Shown here: positions 46,019 to 55,082 of the stretch, one piece after another
Layout of the letters: the number at the start of each line of letters is the position of its first letter
Position numbering within the stretch: the stretch's first letter is position 1
Source of the DNA: Lysinibacillus macroides
GTDB lineage: Bacteria > Bacillota > Bacilli > Bacillales_A > Planococcaceae
Assembly: GCF_001281525.1 (NCBI RefSeq)
Contig: NZ_LGCI01000011.1
Coordinates: forward strand, 209,979 to 273,978
DNA length: 64,000 nt
Direction of reading: 5' to 3'
The notes under the pieces: generated by a model
Told to the model about the DNA's origin: nothing
Database searches by the model: none
Seen by the model: the letters and a program-made list of their open reading frames with translations, nothing else
Translations under genes and position numbers: made by a program

Positions 46019-46774
46019 ATGAAGTTTATATCTTGGAATGTCAATGGGATACGAGCCTGTATCAGTAAAGGCTTTTTAGAGTTTTTTCATCAGATAGATG
46101 CTGACTTTTTTTGTGTGCAAGAAATTAAATGTCAGGCTGGACAAGTAGAGCTTGCGCTTGATGGATACCAGCAATATTGGAATTATGCACAGAAGAAGGG
46201 CTATTCAGGAACGGCTATATTTACCAAGCACACACCATTATCTGTTCGCTATGGAGTGGGCGATGAGGATGCTCAGGAGGAGGGCAGAATTATTACATTA
46301 GAGTATAATGATTTTTATTTGGTAAATGTTTATACGCCTAATGCACAGCGTGATTTAGCGAGGTTACCATTACGTTTAGAATGGGAGGATCGCTTAGCCA
46401 TGTATTTAAAAGAGCTTGATAGCAGGAAGCCTGTTATTTACTGTGGTGATTTAAACGTAGCACATACAGAAATTGATTTAAAAAATGCTAAGTCGAATAT
46501 CGGCAATTCAGGATTTACATACGAAGAGCGTGCAAAAATGTCTGCGTTATTGGCAAGTGGCTTTGTAGATTCCTTCCGTTATAAATATCCTGAGGAAACG
46601 GATCATTATACATGGTGGTCTTATATGAATAAAGTGCGGGAGCGTAATATTGGCTGGCGTATTGATTATTTTATTGTGTCAGAACGCTTAAAGGCACAAA
46701 TTGATATAGCCACAATTCATCCTCATATTATGGGCAGCGATCATTGTCCAATTGAATTACAATTGCATATCTAG
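46019..46774 (+). CDS. xth: Exodeoxyribonuclease III / AP endonuclease
   Basis: 251 residues, EEP nuclease family. S-W-N-V-N-G-I-R-A near the N-terminus, Q-E-I-K metal ligand, G-D-L-N-V-A-H and G-S-D-H-C-P active-site motifs. It cuts abasic sites in base-excision repair; the B. subtilis counterpart is ExoA. ATG 46019 is supported by AAGGAG about 10 nt upstream; an earlier in-frame TTG at 45983 lies inside the murB terminator. Confidence 0.93.
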   Translation: MKFISWNVNGIRACISKGFLEFFHQIDADFFCVQEIKCQAGQVELALDGYQQYWNYAQKKGYSGTAIFTKHTPLSVRYGVGDEDAQEEGRIITLEYNDFYLVNVYTPNAQRDLARLPLRLEWEDRLAMYLKELDSRKPVIYCGDLNVAHTEIDLKNAKSNIGNSGFTYEERAKMSALLASGFVDSFRYKYPEETDHYTWWSYMNKVRERNIGWRIDYFIVSERLKAQIDIATIHPHIMGSDHCPIELQLHI

Positions 46775-46808
46775 CAGGCGAATTCACTGAAGAAAGTGTC
46801 TCACCTGA

Positions 46809-46845
46809 AAAAAATCGTATTTTCAACAAGAAAATACGATTTTTT
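46809..46845 (+). terminator. Terminator after xth
   Basis: A 16-bp perfect stem (46809-46824 with 46830-46845) around a 5-nt loop, A-run and T-run flanked. Confidence 0.9.
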
Positions 46846-47185
46846 AACATTGCTCAGTAGTCCCTATATTTTTTATTATTTATACTATTTTCATAGCGGA
46901 TAAGCATAAAATTTTATGCTGAAAGACAATTTTATTTACATAACATAGTAAAATTCGCTGTTTGAGGTCTGTGTAAAGGATTTAGCAAGGTTGTATGGGA
47001 ATATAGTGCAAAAAGCCCAGTGGTGAAATGTCAACCATAAAAAACATCAAAATTGGAAATTCCTAAGTGCGAAAGCTTATTCATCGCCACTTTAAGGCGC
47101 ACTCAAATAAACCTCACGTTTTCCAACTTAAAAAGTTAAAAAATGGAAGTTACAAATTAACTAAAGAAAAGCGAGAAAGTGTTCG
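46846..47185. other. Intergenic flank downstream of the IS110 transposase
   Basis: 340 bp without a supported gene. It contains the right-hand (3') end of the IS110 element, whose exact edge I could not place because the family has no clear terminal inverted repeats. Confidence 0.4.
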
Positions 47186-48424
47186 TTATTCTCTCCTTTC
47201 TTCTTTGGGCGTGTACAGCTGTTTCGTGCGTAGTAGCGAATGCACGAGCCGTACAAGTTTTCTAGCGGTTAAGACGAGAGCGCGTTTGTGTTGATGCTTG
47301 GTTACTTCTTGATATTTCTTTTGATAAAAGGCTTTATATTCGGTGTCATGTTTTCGTATGGCGTCTGAAGCTTGTACAAGATAATAGCGTAAATACTTAT
47401 TGCCGGTTCGCATCCGACTGGTGTTTTCAGACTCATATTCACCTGATTGATGCTGTGTCCATACGAAACCTGCGTATTTCGCTAAAGCGTGGTGATCATC
47501 AAAACGATGGATATCGCCAATCTCTGCGATTAAGCCCGCTGCGTACACGGGACCGATGCCTTTTACTGATGTTAATGTTTGCGGAATACCTTTCATCATG
47601 CGTTCGATTTCTTTATCTAAACGCTTTACTTGGGTTTCCATGTGCTGAATCGTGCTCAGAATGACTGATAAAGAAAGATTGACGGGATCCGCCATCACTT
47701 TATCTAAACGATAGGAATTGCGAGCGAGCTGCTTGAGATATTTCGCCATCTCCTCTGGCGCCACAAAACGATTTTTGCCTTTCTCTTGTAGGAACTCTAC
47801 GAGCTCCTCTAAAGGCATATCGGCAATGATACCTGGATCTAGTTCTTCTATCACCGCGACACTTGTCGCACCGAATGTATCGGAGAACGGATTATCTTGG
47901 CGTAAGCCACTAAATTTTAAGTACAGTTGATTTAACATGTATGTTTTATTACGGGCAATTTCATGGACTAAATGGAAGCGCGTGCGTGTTAATCGACGAA
48001 GTGCATCGTAAATTAAGGTTTCTTGCATTTCATGTGGCAATCGTCCAAAGCGTAGATGATCCGCAATAACCCAGGCGTCTATTTTGTCGTTTTTCGGTAA
48101 CATATCATAGCCCTTCTTAAAACGGGAAACTTTACGTGCGTTGAGCATATAAATCGCTGTTTGAAGATGTGGTACTACTTTCTTACATTGTGCTTTTAAG
48201 TAATGGGCAAGGTGCCAACTATATTGATCCGTGGCTTCCATCCCAATTTTTAATTGATCTGTTTGATTTTTTTCCGCTGTTCGTATAATTTTTTGAATCA
48301 AGGTGTCCGCACCTTCTACATCATTTCGAACAGAAAAATCAGCGAGTGTGTGACCCTCTCCATGCATGAAATGGACATGATGGGAGCGCAAACTCACGTC
48401 AATACCGACTAGCATTTGTGACAT
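47186..48424 (-). CDS. IS110-family transposase
   Basis: 412 residues. The N-terminal DEDD RuvC-like domain has G-I-D-V-S (first Asp), G-M-E-A-T-D (Glu) and K-N-D-K-I-D-A-W-V-I-A-D (last Asps); the C-terminal Tnp_20 domain has V-K-G-I-G-P-V-Y-A-A-G-L and the H-Q-S-G-E-Y-E-S..R-M-R-T-G-N-K-Y-L-R region with the catalytic Ser. IS110 enzymes recombine through bridge RNA. ATG 48424 has AGGAGG 8 nt upstream; the GTG at 48433 abuts it. The frame is intact, so the element may be active. Confidence 0.92.
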   Translation of the reverse strand: MSQMLVGIDVSLRSHHVHFMHGEGHTLADFSVRNDVEGADTLIQKIIRTAEKNQTDQLKIGMEATDQYSWHLAHYLKAQCKKVVPHLQTAIYMLNARKVSRFKKGYDMLPKNDKIDAWVIADHLRFGRLPHEMQETLIYDALRRLTRTRFHLVHEIARNKTYMLNQLYLKFSGLRQDNPFSDTFGATSVAVIEELDPGIIADMPLEELVEFLQEKGKNRFVAPEEMAKYLKQLARNSYRLDKVMADPVNLSLSVILSTIQHMETQVKRLDKEIERMMKGIPQTLTSVKGIGPVYAAGLIAEIGDIHRFDDHHALAKYAGFVWTQHQSGEYESENTSRMRTGNKYLRYYLVQASDAIRKHDTEYKAFYQKKYQEVTKHQHKRALVLTARKLVRLVHSLLRTKQLYTPKEERRE

Positions 48425-48438
48425 GCCAATCACCTCCT

Positions 48439-48840
48439 AAAGGGGGAATTAATCAAGATACACGCAGACCTGGGTGCCCAGTCGAATCATCGATGTCTGC
48501 CTCGTGATGAGCAATCGCATGGAGAAGACCATAATTGAGCGCTACACTCTCTTCAATCATTGCGTCGCAGCCAGTGGTTAGACCTTCCATAATGAACGAT
48601 GGGTAGCAGGCTTATGAAGCAGTACACATGCGTGTCCGCAAGGAGGAAAAGCTATTTCCTGCGAATACCTTGTCCGTTCCATTGTCTCATGGGCACAGTC
48701 TGAGTGAAATAAAAGTTGTCATAAAAAAGGACGAAGTACTGAAATGGAGCCTCCTCCATCCTTCGCCCTTGTGCTATAAAATTGGGTTAAAAAAGTGTAT
48801 GACAAATAAACAGGCAAGCACCTGTGAGCAATACTTTAAG
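48439..48840 (-). ncRNA. Candidate IS110 bridge RNA region
   Basis: The noncoding DNA 5' of the transposase is GC-richer than its surroundings and shows nested pairing: GCAGAC (48464-48469) with GTCTGC (48495-48500), enclosing the hairpin CTGGG-TG-CCCAG (48470-48481). In IS110-group elements this side encodes the bridge RNA that pairs with target and donor DNA. Its loops and exact limits were not resolved by eye. Confidence 0.4.
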
Positions 48841-48875
48841 AAAAGATGATAAATAATGAAAATAGTGATTTCCTT

Positions 48876-48938
48876 TTGGCTCCCTCGGTCAAACCAGGGG
48901 CAAACAGGTAAAACATAAAACAGGAGTGAGGGAGCCAA
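48876..48938. repeat. 11-bp inverted repeat upstream of penicillin acylase
   Basis: TTGGCTCCCTC (48876-48886) and GAGGGAGCCAA (48928-48938) are perfect inverted repeats 41 nt apart, lying at the IS110/acylase junction. No T-run follows, so it may be an operator, an end of a mobile element, or a leader structure. Confidence 0.6.
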
Positions 48939-49046
48939 TTGGCGACCACTTCCTATAGGAAATCCAACAGATCCTCCAGCTGTCCGGATCAACTGGAAAT
49001 TCTATCGGAAAGAGCTCTTACTACTAATATACGAGGAGGTTATAGG

Positions 49047-51410
49047 GTGAGAAAGTTTCGATGGAAAAAGTGGCTGCTCATTATTGCTGGAATATTAGCA
49101 GTAGTAGCAATTGCGGCTTTTATTGGCTTTACATGGTTTATGAATAAATCAAAACCAGTGATTGATGGCGAGCTAACGGTGAATATTTTAGAGCAGGATG
49201 TTACGGTGACAAGAGATGACAAAGGGGTTCCACATATTTTTGCGGAGACAGATGCTGATTTATATCGTGCACAAGGATATGTTCAAGCGCAGGATCGATT
49301 GTTTCAGATGGATTTAGCACGCAGGCAGGCAAGTGGTCGCTTGTCTGAAATTATTGGGGAGGCAACGATTAATTCAGACAAACACTTCCGTACATTTAGC
49401 TTACAGGAAGCAGCTGAAAAATCATTGGCTGCCTATGATGCAGAAAGTAAACAAGTGCTTGAGTGGTATGCTGAAGGGGTAAATGCTTTTATTGCACAGG
49501 CGAAGGAAAACAATACCCTAAGTTATGAATTTACTTTGTTAGGCTATGAGCCAGAGGAATGGACAGTGATTGATTCCTTAACAATTGGTAAATATATGGC
49601 CTATGATTTAGGTGGAAATTGGAATATATTGGCCTTCCGTCATTGGGCATTACAAAACTTTGAAGAAGAAAAGGCGAAAGAGTTATTTATCGAATATCCT
49701 GAAAATGCTTCGTTGATCATTGAGGCCAATATCAATAATCCTGTGGCAGTAGCAGGGCAATTTAATGTGGAATTACTACCAAATGAATTTAATGGTAGTA
49801 ATAACTGGGTTGTTTCTGGTGATAAAACAAAATCGGGAAAACCTATTTTGGCAGATGACCCACACCTAGGGTTAAGCACACCATCTATTTGGTATCAAAT
49901 GCATCTGCAATCGCCTCAGCAAAATGTAAGTGGTGTTATTTTTGCTGGGATTCCTGGTATTATTTTGGGGCATAATGAGGATATTGCATGGGGAGTTACA
50001 AATGTGGGTCCTGATGTGCAGGATTTATATATTGAAATACCGAATCCAGATAATCCAACGCAATTTCGTTACGATGGTCAGTGGGAGCAAGCGGAGGTAC
50101 GTGATGAATCCATCAAGGTAAAAGATGGCGAAACGGTAGACTTTGAAGTAGTTGTCACACGTCATGGACCGATTATGACAGATTTAGCTTTTAAGGAGAC
50201 GGAGCCAACAGCACAATTTTCAATGCAATGGACGGCACTACAGCCTACCGCAGAACTAAGGGCAGTGCTTGGCTTTAATAAGGCGAAATCCTGGAATGAC
50301 TTTGAAAGGGCACTAGAAGATTTTAAAGCACCAGCGCAAAACTTTGTATTTGCATCACAGGACGGTACGATCGCCTATAAAGCGAATGGTCAGATTCCTA
50401 TTCGTAAACAGGGGGATGGTCAATTACCAGTTCCAGGTGATTCAAGTGATTATGGATGGGAGGGCTTTATTCCTTGGGATGAGCTTCCTACTGTTGTAAA
50501 TCCAGAGGAAGGCTTTATTGCAACTGCGAACAATAAAGTAATAGGAGAAGAGTATCCTTATCATATAACCAATTTTTGGGCACAGCCTTATCGTTTTGAG
50601 CGTATTAAGGAAGTGCTTGAGACGAATAATGCTCTTACCGTGGAAGATATGATGAATTTACAAATGGATCAGCATAATCTGTATGCAAGAGAGTTTTTAC
50701 CAAATTTATTAACCTCTATAAAGGCACAGGATCAGGATGGAAAGTATACAGAGATGATAGCATTGCTTGAAAATTGGGATATGGTAGATGCTAAGGAAGC
50801 AGGTGCACCGCTTGTCTTTCATACGCTTATGATAAAGCTGCAGGAAGTATTGTTTCAAGATCAGATGCCACGAGATATGTATTATCTGATGAAGGGTAAA
50901 TTTAATATTACCGATCAGCTTTTGCGTACAGCATATGCAGGAAAGAAAAGCATTTGGTTGGAGGAGCAGGGTGGTGTTGATGCAGCTGTTTATAAAGCTT
51001 TTAAGTTAACCATTACACAATTAGAAGAGCAATTTGGAAAAAACGCATCAAAATGGCAGTGGGGAGATTTCCATCAGCTTACCTTTAACCATACATTAGG
51101 AAGTGCATCACCAATTCTTGCAGCCTATTTTGATGCTAAAAAGGTTGCCATTGGTGGCTCAAAGGTTACTGTACAGGCGGCAGACAATGATTTAGCAGGA
51201 AATGTAGACCATGGAGCATCTTGGCGCTTTGTGGTAGATGTAGGTGACCTAAGCTCGGCTCATCATATCGTTGGTCCAGGGCAAAGTGGTCATGTAAAAT
51301 CTGCTTGGTATCAAGATCAAGTATTGGACTGGGTGGAAGGTAATTATCATGAAACGTTTGTAAGGAAAGAAGATATAAAGGGTAAAACAGTGCAACTAAA
51401 AGCTCAATAA
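49047..51410 (+). CDS. Penicillin acylase family Ntn-hydrolase, membrane-anchored
   Basis: 787 residues. A basic start and one helix (about 8-30) anchor it; the alpha-like part follows, then a nucleophile at Ser251 in N-G-S-N-N-W-V-V, where autocleavage exposes the N-terminal Ser of the beta chain. It has the family D-D-P-H-L-G-L and H-N-E-D-I-A-W-G-V-T-N-V-G-P-D segments. Such enzymes hydrolyse amide bonds of penicillins, acyl-homoserine lactones or other N-acyl compounds. GTG 49047 follows GAGGAGG by 6 nt; upstream in-frame starts lack a site. Confidence 0.9.
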   Translation: MRKFRWKKWLLIIAGILAVVAIAAFIGFTWFMNKSKPVIDGELTVNILEQDVTVTRDDKGVPHIFAETDADLYRAQGYVQAQDRLFQMDLARRQASGRLSEIIGEATINSDKHFRTFSLQEAAEKSLAAYDAESKQVLEWYAEGVNAFIAQAKENNTLSYEFTLLGYEPEEWTVIDSLTIGKYMAYDLGGNWNILAFRHWALQNFEEEKAKELFIEYPENASLIIEANINNPVAVAGQFNVELLPNEFNGSNNWVVSGDKTKSGKPILADDPHLGLSTPSIWYQMHLQSPQQNVSGVIFAGIPGIILGHNEDIAWGVTNVGPDVQDLYIEIPNPDNPTQFRYDGQWEQAEVRDESIKVKDGETVDFEVVVTRHGPIMTDLAFKETEPTAQFSMQWTALQPTAELRAVLGFNKAKSWNDFERALEDFKAPAQNFVFASQDGTIAYKANGQIPIRKQGDGQLPVPGDSSDYGWEGFIPWDELPTVVNPEEGFIATANNKVIGEEYPYHITNFWAQPYRFERIKEVLETNNALTVEDMMNLQMDQHNLYAREFLPNLLTSIKAQDQDGKYTEMIALLENWDMVDAKEAGAPLVFHTLMIKLQEVLFQDQMPRDMYYLMKGKFNITDQLLRTAYAGKKSIWLEEQGGVDAAVYKAFKLTITQLEEQFGKNASKWQWGDFHQLTFNHTLGSASPILAAYFDAKKVAIGGSKVTVQAADNDLAGNVDHGASWRFVVDVGDLSSAHHIVGPGQSGHVKSAWYQDQVLDWVEGNYHETFVRKEDIKGKTVQLKAQ

Positions 51411-51416
51411 ACAAGA

Positions 51417-51448
51417 ATTAGCGTACAAAAGTGCGCTAATTTTTTTTG
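51417..51448 (+). terminator. Terminator after penicillin acylase
   Basis: ATTAGCG pairs with CGCTAAT, then eight Ts. Confidence 0.85.
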
Positions 51449-51478
51449 GCTATCCTCCTATGATGTCCATCCCTAACA

Positions 51479-51544
51479 TTCAAAGATTCATTTGAATATA
51501 ATAAGGTAATATGTTACATTGATTACAATCAAACGAATATTTGA
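51479..51544 (+). promoter_or_regulatory. cadC promoter with two matching operator palindromes
   Basis: TCAAA-N6-TTTGA occurs twice, at 51480-51495 (extended TTCAAA..TTTGAA) and 51529-51544, centres 49 bp apart. Between them lies a possible promoter: TTGAAT (51492-51497), 17-nt spacer, TACATT (51515-51520). Both sites resemble ArsR/CadC operators, so autorepression relieved by metal is expected. Confidence 0.65.
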
Positions 51545-51557
51545 ATGAGGTGAGCGA

Positions 51558-51929
51558 ATGTCGAAGGAATTATGTGAGACAACACAGATAAACGAAGAAG
51601 CAGTGACAAGAGTACAACAGCAAATGCCAGATTTATCAGGTGTCGCCAAATTTTTAAAAGCATTATCTGATGAAACAAGGCTTAAAATTGCCTATGCTTT
51701 AACGGTAGAAGATGAATTATGTGTTTGTGATGTTGCAACTATTATTGGTTCTTCAGTTGCCACAGCATCCCATCACTTACGATATTTAAAAGATAATAAT
51801 TTAGCGAAATCACACCGTAAAGGTAAGCAAATGTATTACTCTTTAGCGGATGAGCATGTATATCAAATTGTAACAATTGCCTATGAACACGCGAAAGAGG
51901 GGATTGCGGATGGCGGCGACACCAATTAA
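51558..51929 (+). CDS. cadC: ArsR-family metal-sensing repressor (CadC-like)
   Basis: 123 residues, winged HTH. Cys6 near the N-terminus and Cys55/Cys57 in the E-L-C-V-C-D motif of the recognition region form the thiolate metal site known from CadC (Cd, Pb, Zn); H-H-L-R-Y-L lies in the recognition helix. It releases its operator when metal binds. Overlaps the cadA start by 20 nt. GAGGTGAGCG before the ATG. Confidence 0.92.
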   Translation: MSKELCETTQINEEAVTRVQQQMPDLSGVAKFLKALSDETRLKIAYALTVEDELCVCDVATIIGSSVATASHHLRYLKDNNLAKSHRKGKQMYYSLADEHVYQIVTIAYEHAKEGIADGGDTN

Positions 51930-54033
51930 ACAAGAATATAGGCTACAAAATTTATCCTGTGCAAGCTGTGCAGCAAAATTCGAGAAAAATGTAAAGGCTA
52001 TTCCAGAAGTACAGGATGCACAAGTCAATTTTGGTGCTTCTAAAATTACTGTAATTGGCGCTATTAGTGTAGACCAAATTGAAAAAGCTGGTGCCTTTGA
52101 TGGTATCAAGGTGACCCAATCGGCAGCAAGAGCGCTTGAACAATCTACACCTTTCTACCGTAAAAAGGAAAATATTTTAGCAGGAATTTCTTTATTATTT
52201 GTTATATTAGGCTATGCATTGGCTGCTCTGCAAGGAGAGGCACATCCACTACCAGTAGGAATGTTTATTGTTGCTATTCTTGTAGGTGGTATTGGTATTT
52301 TTAAAACAGGCTTTCGTAATCTAGCTCGTTTTGAATTTGATATGAAAACATTGATGACCATTGCGATTATTGGTGCTGCAATTATCGGTGAATGGGAAGA
52401 AGCAGCAGTTGTCGTATTTTTATTCGCTGTTAGTGAAGCACTTGAAGCCTATTCTATGGATAAAGCACGACAATCTATTCGCGGATTAATGGATATCACT
52501 CCACCAACAGCTATTATTAAAAGAGCACATGGTGAGCATTTTCATGAGCTTGAGTTACCAACAGAGGATATTGAGATTGGTGATATTTTAATTGTTAAGC
52601 CAGGGCAAAAAATTGCGATGGATGGTATTGTTATTAGTGGTATTTCAGCGGTTAATCAAGCAGCGATTACAGGCGAATCAATTCCCGTTAATAAAACCGT
52701 AAATGATGAAGTATTTGCAGGTACATTGAATGAGGAAGGTGCACTTGAGGTACGTGTGACAAAACGTGTTGAGGATACAACGATTGCCAAAATTATTCAT
52801 CTTGTAGAAGAGGCGCAGGCAGAAAAGGCACCTTCTCAGCAATTTGTAGATCGTTTTGCTAAATATTACACACCGGCTATTATGATTGTCGCTTTGTTAG
52901 TAGCTGTTATCCCACCTTTGCTCATAGGAGATTGGCAACATTGGATTTATCAAGGTTTAGCGGTTTTAGTAGTAGGCTGTCCTTGTGCACTTGTTGTTTC
53001 TACACCTGTAGCTATTGTAACAGCGATTGGCAATGCTGCAAGGCAAGGTGTTCTGATTAAAGGTGGTATTCACTTAGAGCAATTAGGGCATATTGAGGCG
53101 ATCGCTTTTGATAAAACAGGCACATTAACAAAAGGGCAGCCCGCAGTAACAGATATTCTAACAAAAGATGGTTGGTCAGAGGACTACGTGTTGCAATTAG
53201 TGGCTGCAGTAGAGAAACAATCACAGCATCCGCTAGCTAAAGCTATTTTAAATTTATTGCATAATAAAAACTTACCAGCGCTTATCCCAGCAGAATTTCA
53301 ATCAGTAACAGGTAAGGGAGCCTATGCTACTGTTGACAATCACATTATTTATGTAGGAAGCATAGCATGGATGGCTACATTAGCAACAGTCGATAAAGAT
53401 GTAGAAAACCAGGTGCAAAAACTACAGAGACAAGGTAAAACAGTAGTAGCAGTTGTTTGTCAAAATAAACTTATTGGATTGATTGGTATTGCAGATCAAG
53501 TGCGTGATGAGAGTAAGAATGTATTACAAAAATTAAATGCCTTAAAAGTAAAGCATATCGTAATGCTGACAGGTGACGCAGAGCCAACAGCACAGGCCAT
53601 TGCTAAATCTCTAGCGATAACAGATGTGCGTGCAAGTTTATTACCGGAAGAAAAATTAATGGCAATAAAGAATGTACATGCACAATTTGGCGCAGTAGCA
53701 ATGGTTGGAGATGGTGTCAACGATGCACCAGCACTGGCTACAGCAAATGTTGGTATTGCTATGGGAGGTGCTGGAACAGATGCTGCCCTTGAAACAGCAG
53801 ACATTGCTTTAATGGGTGATGATTTAACAAAGCTTCCGTATACAATTGGTTTAAGCAGAAAAACATTACGTATTATTAAAGAAAATATTATATTTGCCCT
53901 AGCTTTAAAATTAATTGCGTTATTGCTGGTGATTCCAGGATGGTTAACTTTATGGATAGCAATTTTCGCAGATATGGGTGCTACACTCTTAGTTGTTTTT
54001 AATTCATTAAGACTAATCAAAGCAAAAAAATAA
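51910..54033 (+). CDS. cadA: Cd/Zn/Pb-exporting P1B-type ATPase
   Basis: 707 residues. An N-terminal heavy-metal-binding domain with L-S-C-A-S-C (Cys17/Cys20), T-G-E-S in the actuator domain, the C-P-C transmembrane metal site at 357-359, phosphorylation site D-K-T-G-T-L-T with Asp401, Q-H-P-L-A in the N-domain and G-D-G-V-N-D-A-P near 600. The combination with cadC fits Cd/Zn/Pb efflux. ATG 51910 has GAGGGG 7 nt upstream. Confidence 0.93.
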   Translation: MAATPIKQEYRLQNLSCASCAAKFEKNVKAIPEVQDAQVNFGASKITVIGAISVDQIEKAGAFDGIKVTQSAARALEQSTPFYRKKENILAGISLLFVILGYALAALQGEAHPLPVGMFIVAILVGGIGIFKTGFRNLARFEFDMKTLMTIAIIGAAIIGEWEEAAVVVFLFAVSEALEAYSMDKARQSIRGLMDITPPTAIIKRAHGEHFHELELPTEDIEIGDILIVKPGQKIAMDGIVISGISAVNQAAITGESIPVNKTVNDEVFAGTLNEEGALEVRVTKRVEDTTIAKIIHLVEEAQAEKAPSQQFVDRFAKYYTPAIMIVALLVAVIPPLLIGDWQHWIYQGLAVLVVGCPCALVVSTPVAIVTAIGNAARQGVLIKGGIHLEQLGHIEAIAFDKTGTLTKGQPAVTDILTKDGWSEDYVLQLVAAVEKQSQHPLAKAILNLLHNKNLPALIPAEFQSVTGKGAYATVDNHIIYVGSIAWMATLATVDKDVENQVQKLQRQGKTVVAVVCQNKLIGLIGIADQVRDESKNVLQKLNALKVKHIVMLTGDAEPTAQAIAKSLAITDVRASLLPEEKLMAIKNVHAQFGAVAMVGDGVNDAPALATANVGIAMGGAGTDAALETADIALMGDDLTKLPYTIGLSRKTLRIIKENIIFALALKLIALLLVIPGWLTLWIAIFADMGATLLVVFNSLRLIKAKK

Positions 54034-54197
54034 TGAAAAAAGTGTGATTCAAATATAAAATGTAGGAATTTAATCCTGCTTTGTCACTATAAATTTTACG
54101 TATATAGATGCTACTAGCGATTCTTGAAAAAGATTTTTCGGCACGCTATGATAGTTGTAGGAGTAATGTAACAATTCAATATAAATGAGGCGAAAGT

Positions 54198-54500
54198 TTG
54201 AATATGTCAGATCCTATTTTAGTAAATGTTACAGAAGAAATTGTGCGTGGTTTAGTAAGCTTTTTACTACGAGGACCAGAATATCAAACATTTTGTAAAT
54301 GCAAAACTTGCGAGCTTGACACCGTGGCGCTTACATTAAATGCATTGCCAAGTAAGTATGTTACATCTATGGAAACTAGAGATGACGCATTTAGAGAGAT
54401 GAATACTCCTGAAAGTATTGAACGTATTAACAAAGAGATTATTCATGCATTACATGTGGTAAATAAGCATCCTCGACACAAAATCGAGCCTACTTCTTAA
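54198..54500 (+). CDS. comFB: ComFB-like protein
   Basis: 100 residues. V-N-V-T-E-E-I-V-R near the start, the C-K-C-x-x-C cluster (C-K-C-K-T-C) and A-L-T-L-N-A-L-P-S-K-Y-V are hallmarks of the ComFB family, which in B. subtilis lies between comFA and comFC. Its role is unclear; related proteins elsewhere bind cyclic dinucleotides. Here it stands alone, not in a comF operon. TTG 54198 lies 7 nt after GAGG; ATG 54204 is an alternative. Confidence 0.85.
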   Translation: MNMSDPILVNVTEEIVRGLVSFLLRGPEYQTFCKCKTCELDTVALTLNALPSKYVTSMETRDDAFREMNTPESIERINKEIIHALHVVNKHPRHKIEPTS

Positions 54501-54518
54501 GGGAAGAGGCTCTTTTTT
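54486..54518 (+). terminator. Terminator overlapping the end of comFB
   Basis: GAGCCT pairs with AGGCTC plus inner CTTC/GAAG, then T-run; the 5' arm lies in the coding region. Confidence 0.75.
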
Positions 54519-54621
54519 AGTGCTACAAGAAGTGTTTTTCTAGCATATGTATTTTCAGTTAACTTTTAAGCCAAGCTTGTAGTAAACTAGAGAGTAAGAA
54601 AAGGAAAGAGAGGGAAAGGAT

Positions 54622-55041
54622 ATGCCAACACCTAGTATGGAGGACCATATCGAACAAATCTATTTATTAATTGCCAATAAAGGCTATGCGCGAGTGTCTG
54701 ACATTGCTGAAGCATTATCTGTTCTTCCTTCTTCTGTTACAAAAATGGTTCAAAAATTAGATAAAGATGGTTATTTAGTTTATGAAAAATATCGTGGACT
54801 GACTTTGACGTCGAAGGGAGAAAAGCTTGGCAAACGTCTTGTGCAGCGCCATGAATTGCTCGAGCAGTTCTTACGAATGATTGGTGTAGATGAAGAACGT
54901 ATTTATGATGATGTTGAGGGAATTGAACATCATTTAAGTTGGAATTCAATCGATCGTATTGCAGATCTTGTGCAAGTAATGGAAGAGAATCCAGACATCG
55001 TGAAAAAATTAGAGGCATCTAAGACACAGCACAATCTTTAA
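54622..55041 (+). CDS. mntR: Manganese-responsive DtxR-family regulator
   Basis: 139 residues, the length of B. subtilis MntR. All six manganese ligands of that protein are at the same positions: Asp8, Glu11, His77, Glu99, Glu102 and His103. N-terminal winged HTH (about 5-65), dimerisation domain after. With Mn it represses mntH/mntABC importers and can activate efflux genes. No Mn transporter is adjacent. AGGGAAAGG precedes the ATG. Confidence 0.95.
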   Translation: MPTPSMEDHIEQIYLLIANKGYARVSDIAEALSVLPSSVTKMVQKLDKDGYLVYEKYRGLTLTSKGEKLGKRLVQRHELLEQFLRMIGVDEERIYDDVEGIEHHLSWNSIDRIADLVQVMEENPDIVKKLEASKTQHNL

Positions 55042-55082
55042 GGATTTTTTCAATATGATGGTGTAAAGGAAAGGAAGACAAT

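Larger units (their letters stand above)
46980..48860 (-). mobile_element. IS110-family insertion element (ends approximate)
   Basis: One intact transposase with a noncoding leader of about 400 bp on its 5' side, sitting between xth and the penicillin acylase gene. Base composition of the element is visibly higher in GC than the flanks. Outer boundaries are estimates from the change in composition; no terminal repeats or target duplication are expected for this family. Confidence 0.5.

Noticed and set aside
47067..47294. 75-codon ORF at the 3' end of the IS110 transposase
   Set aside because: Overlaps the transposase on the other strand and lacks a ribosome binding site.
48628..48849. 73-codon ORF in the IS110 leader
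   Set aside because: No ribosome binding site, lies in the structured noncoding leader, and has random-looking composition.
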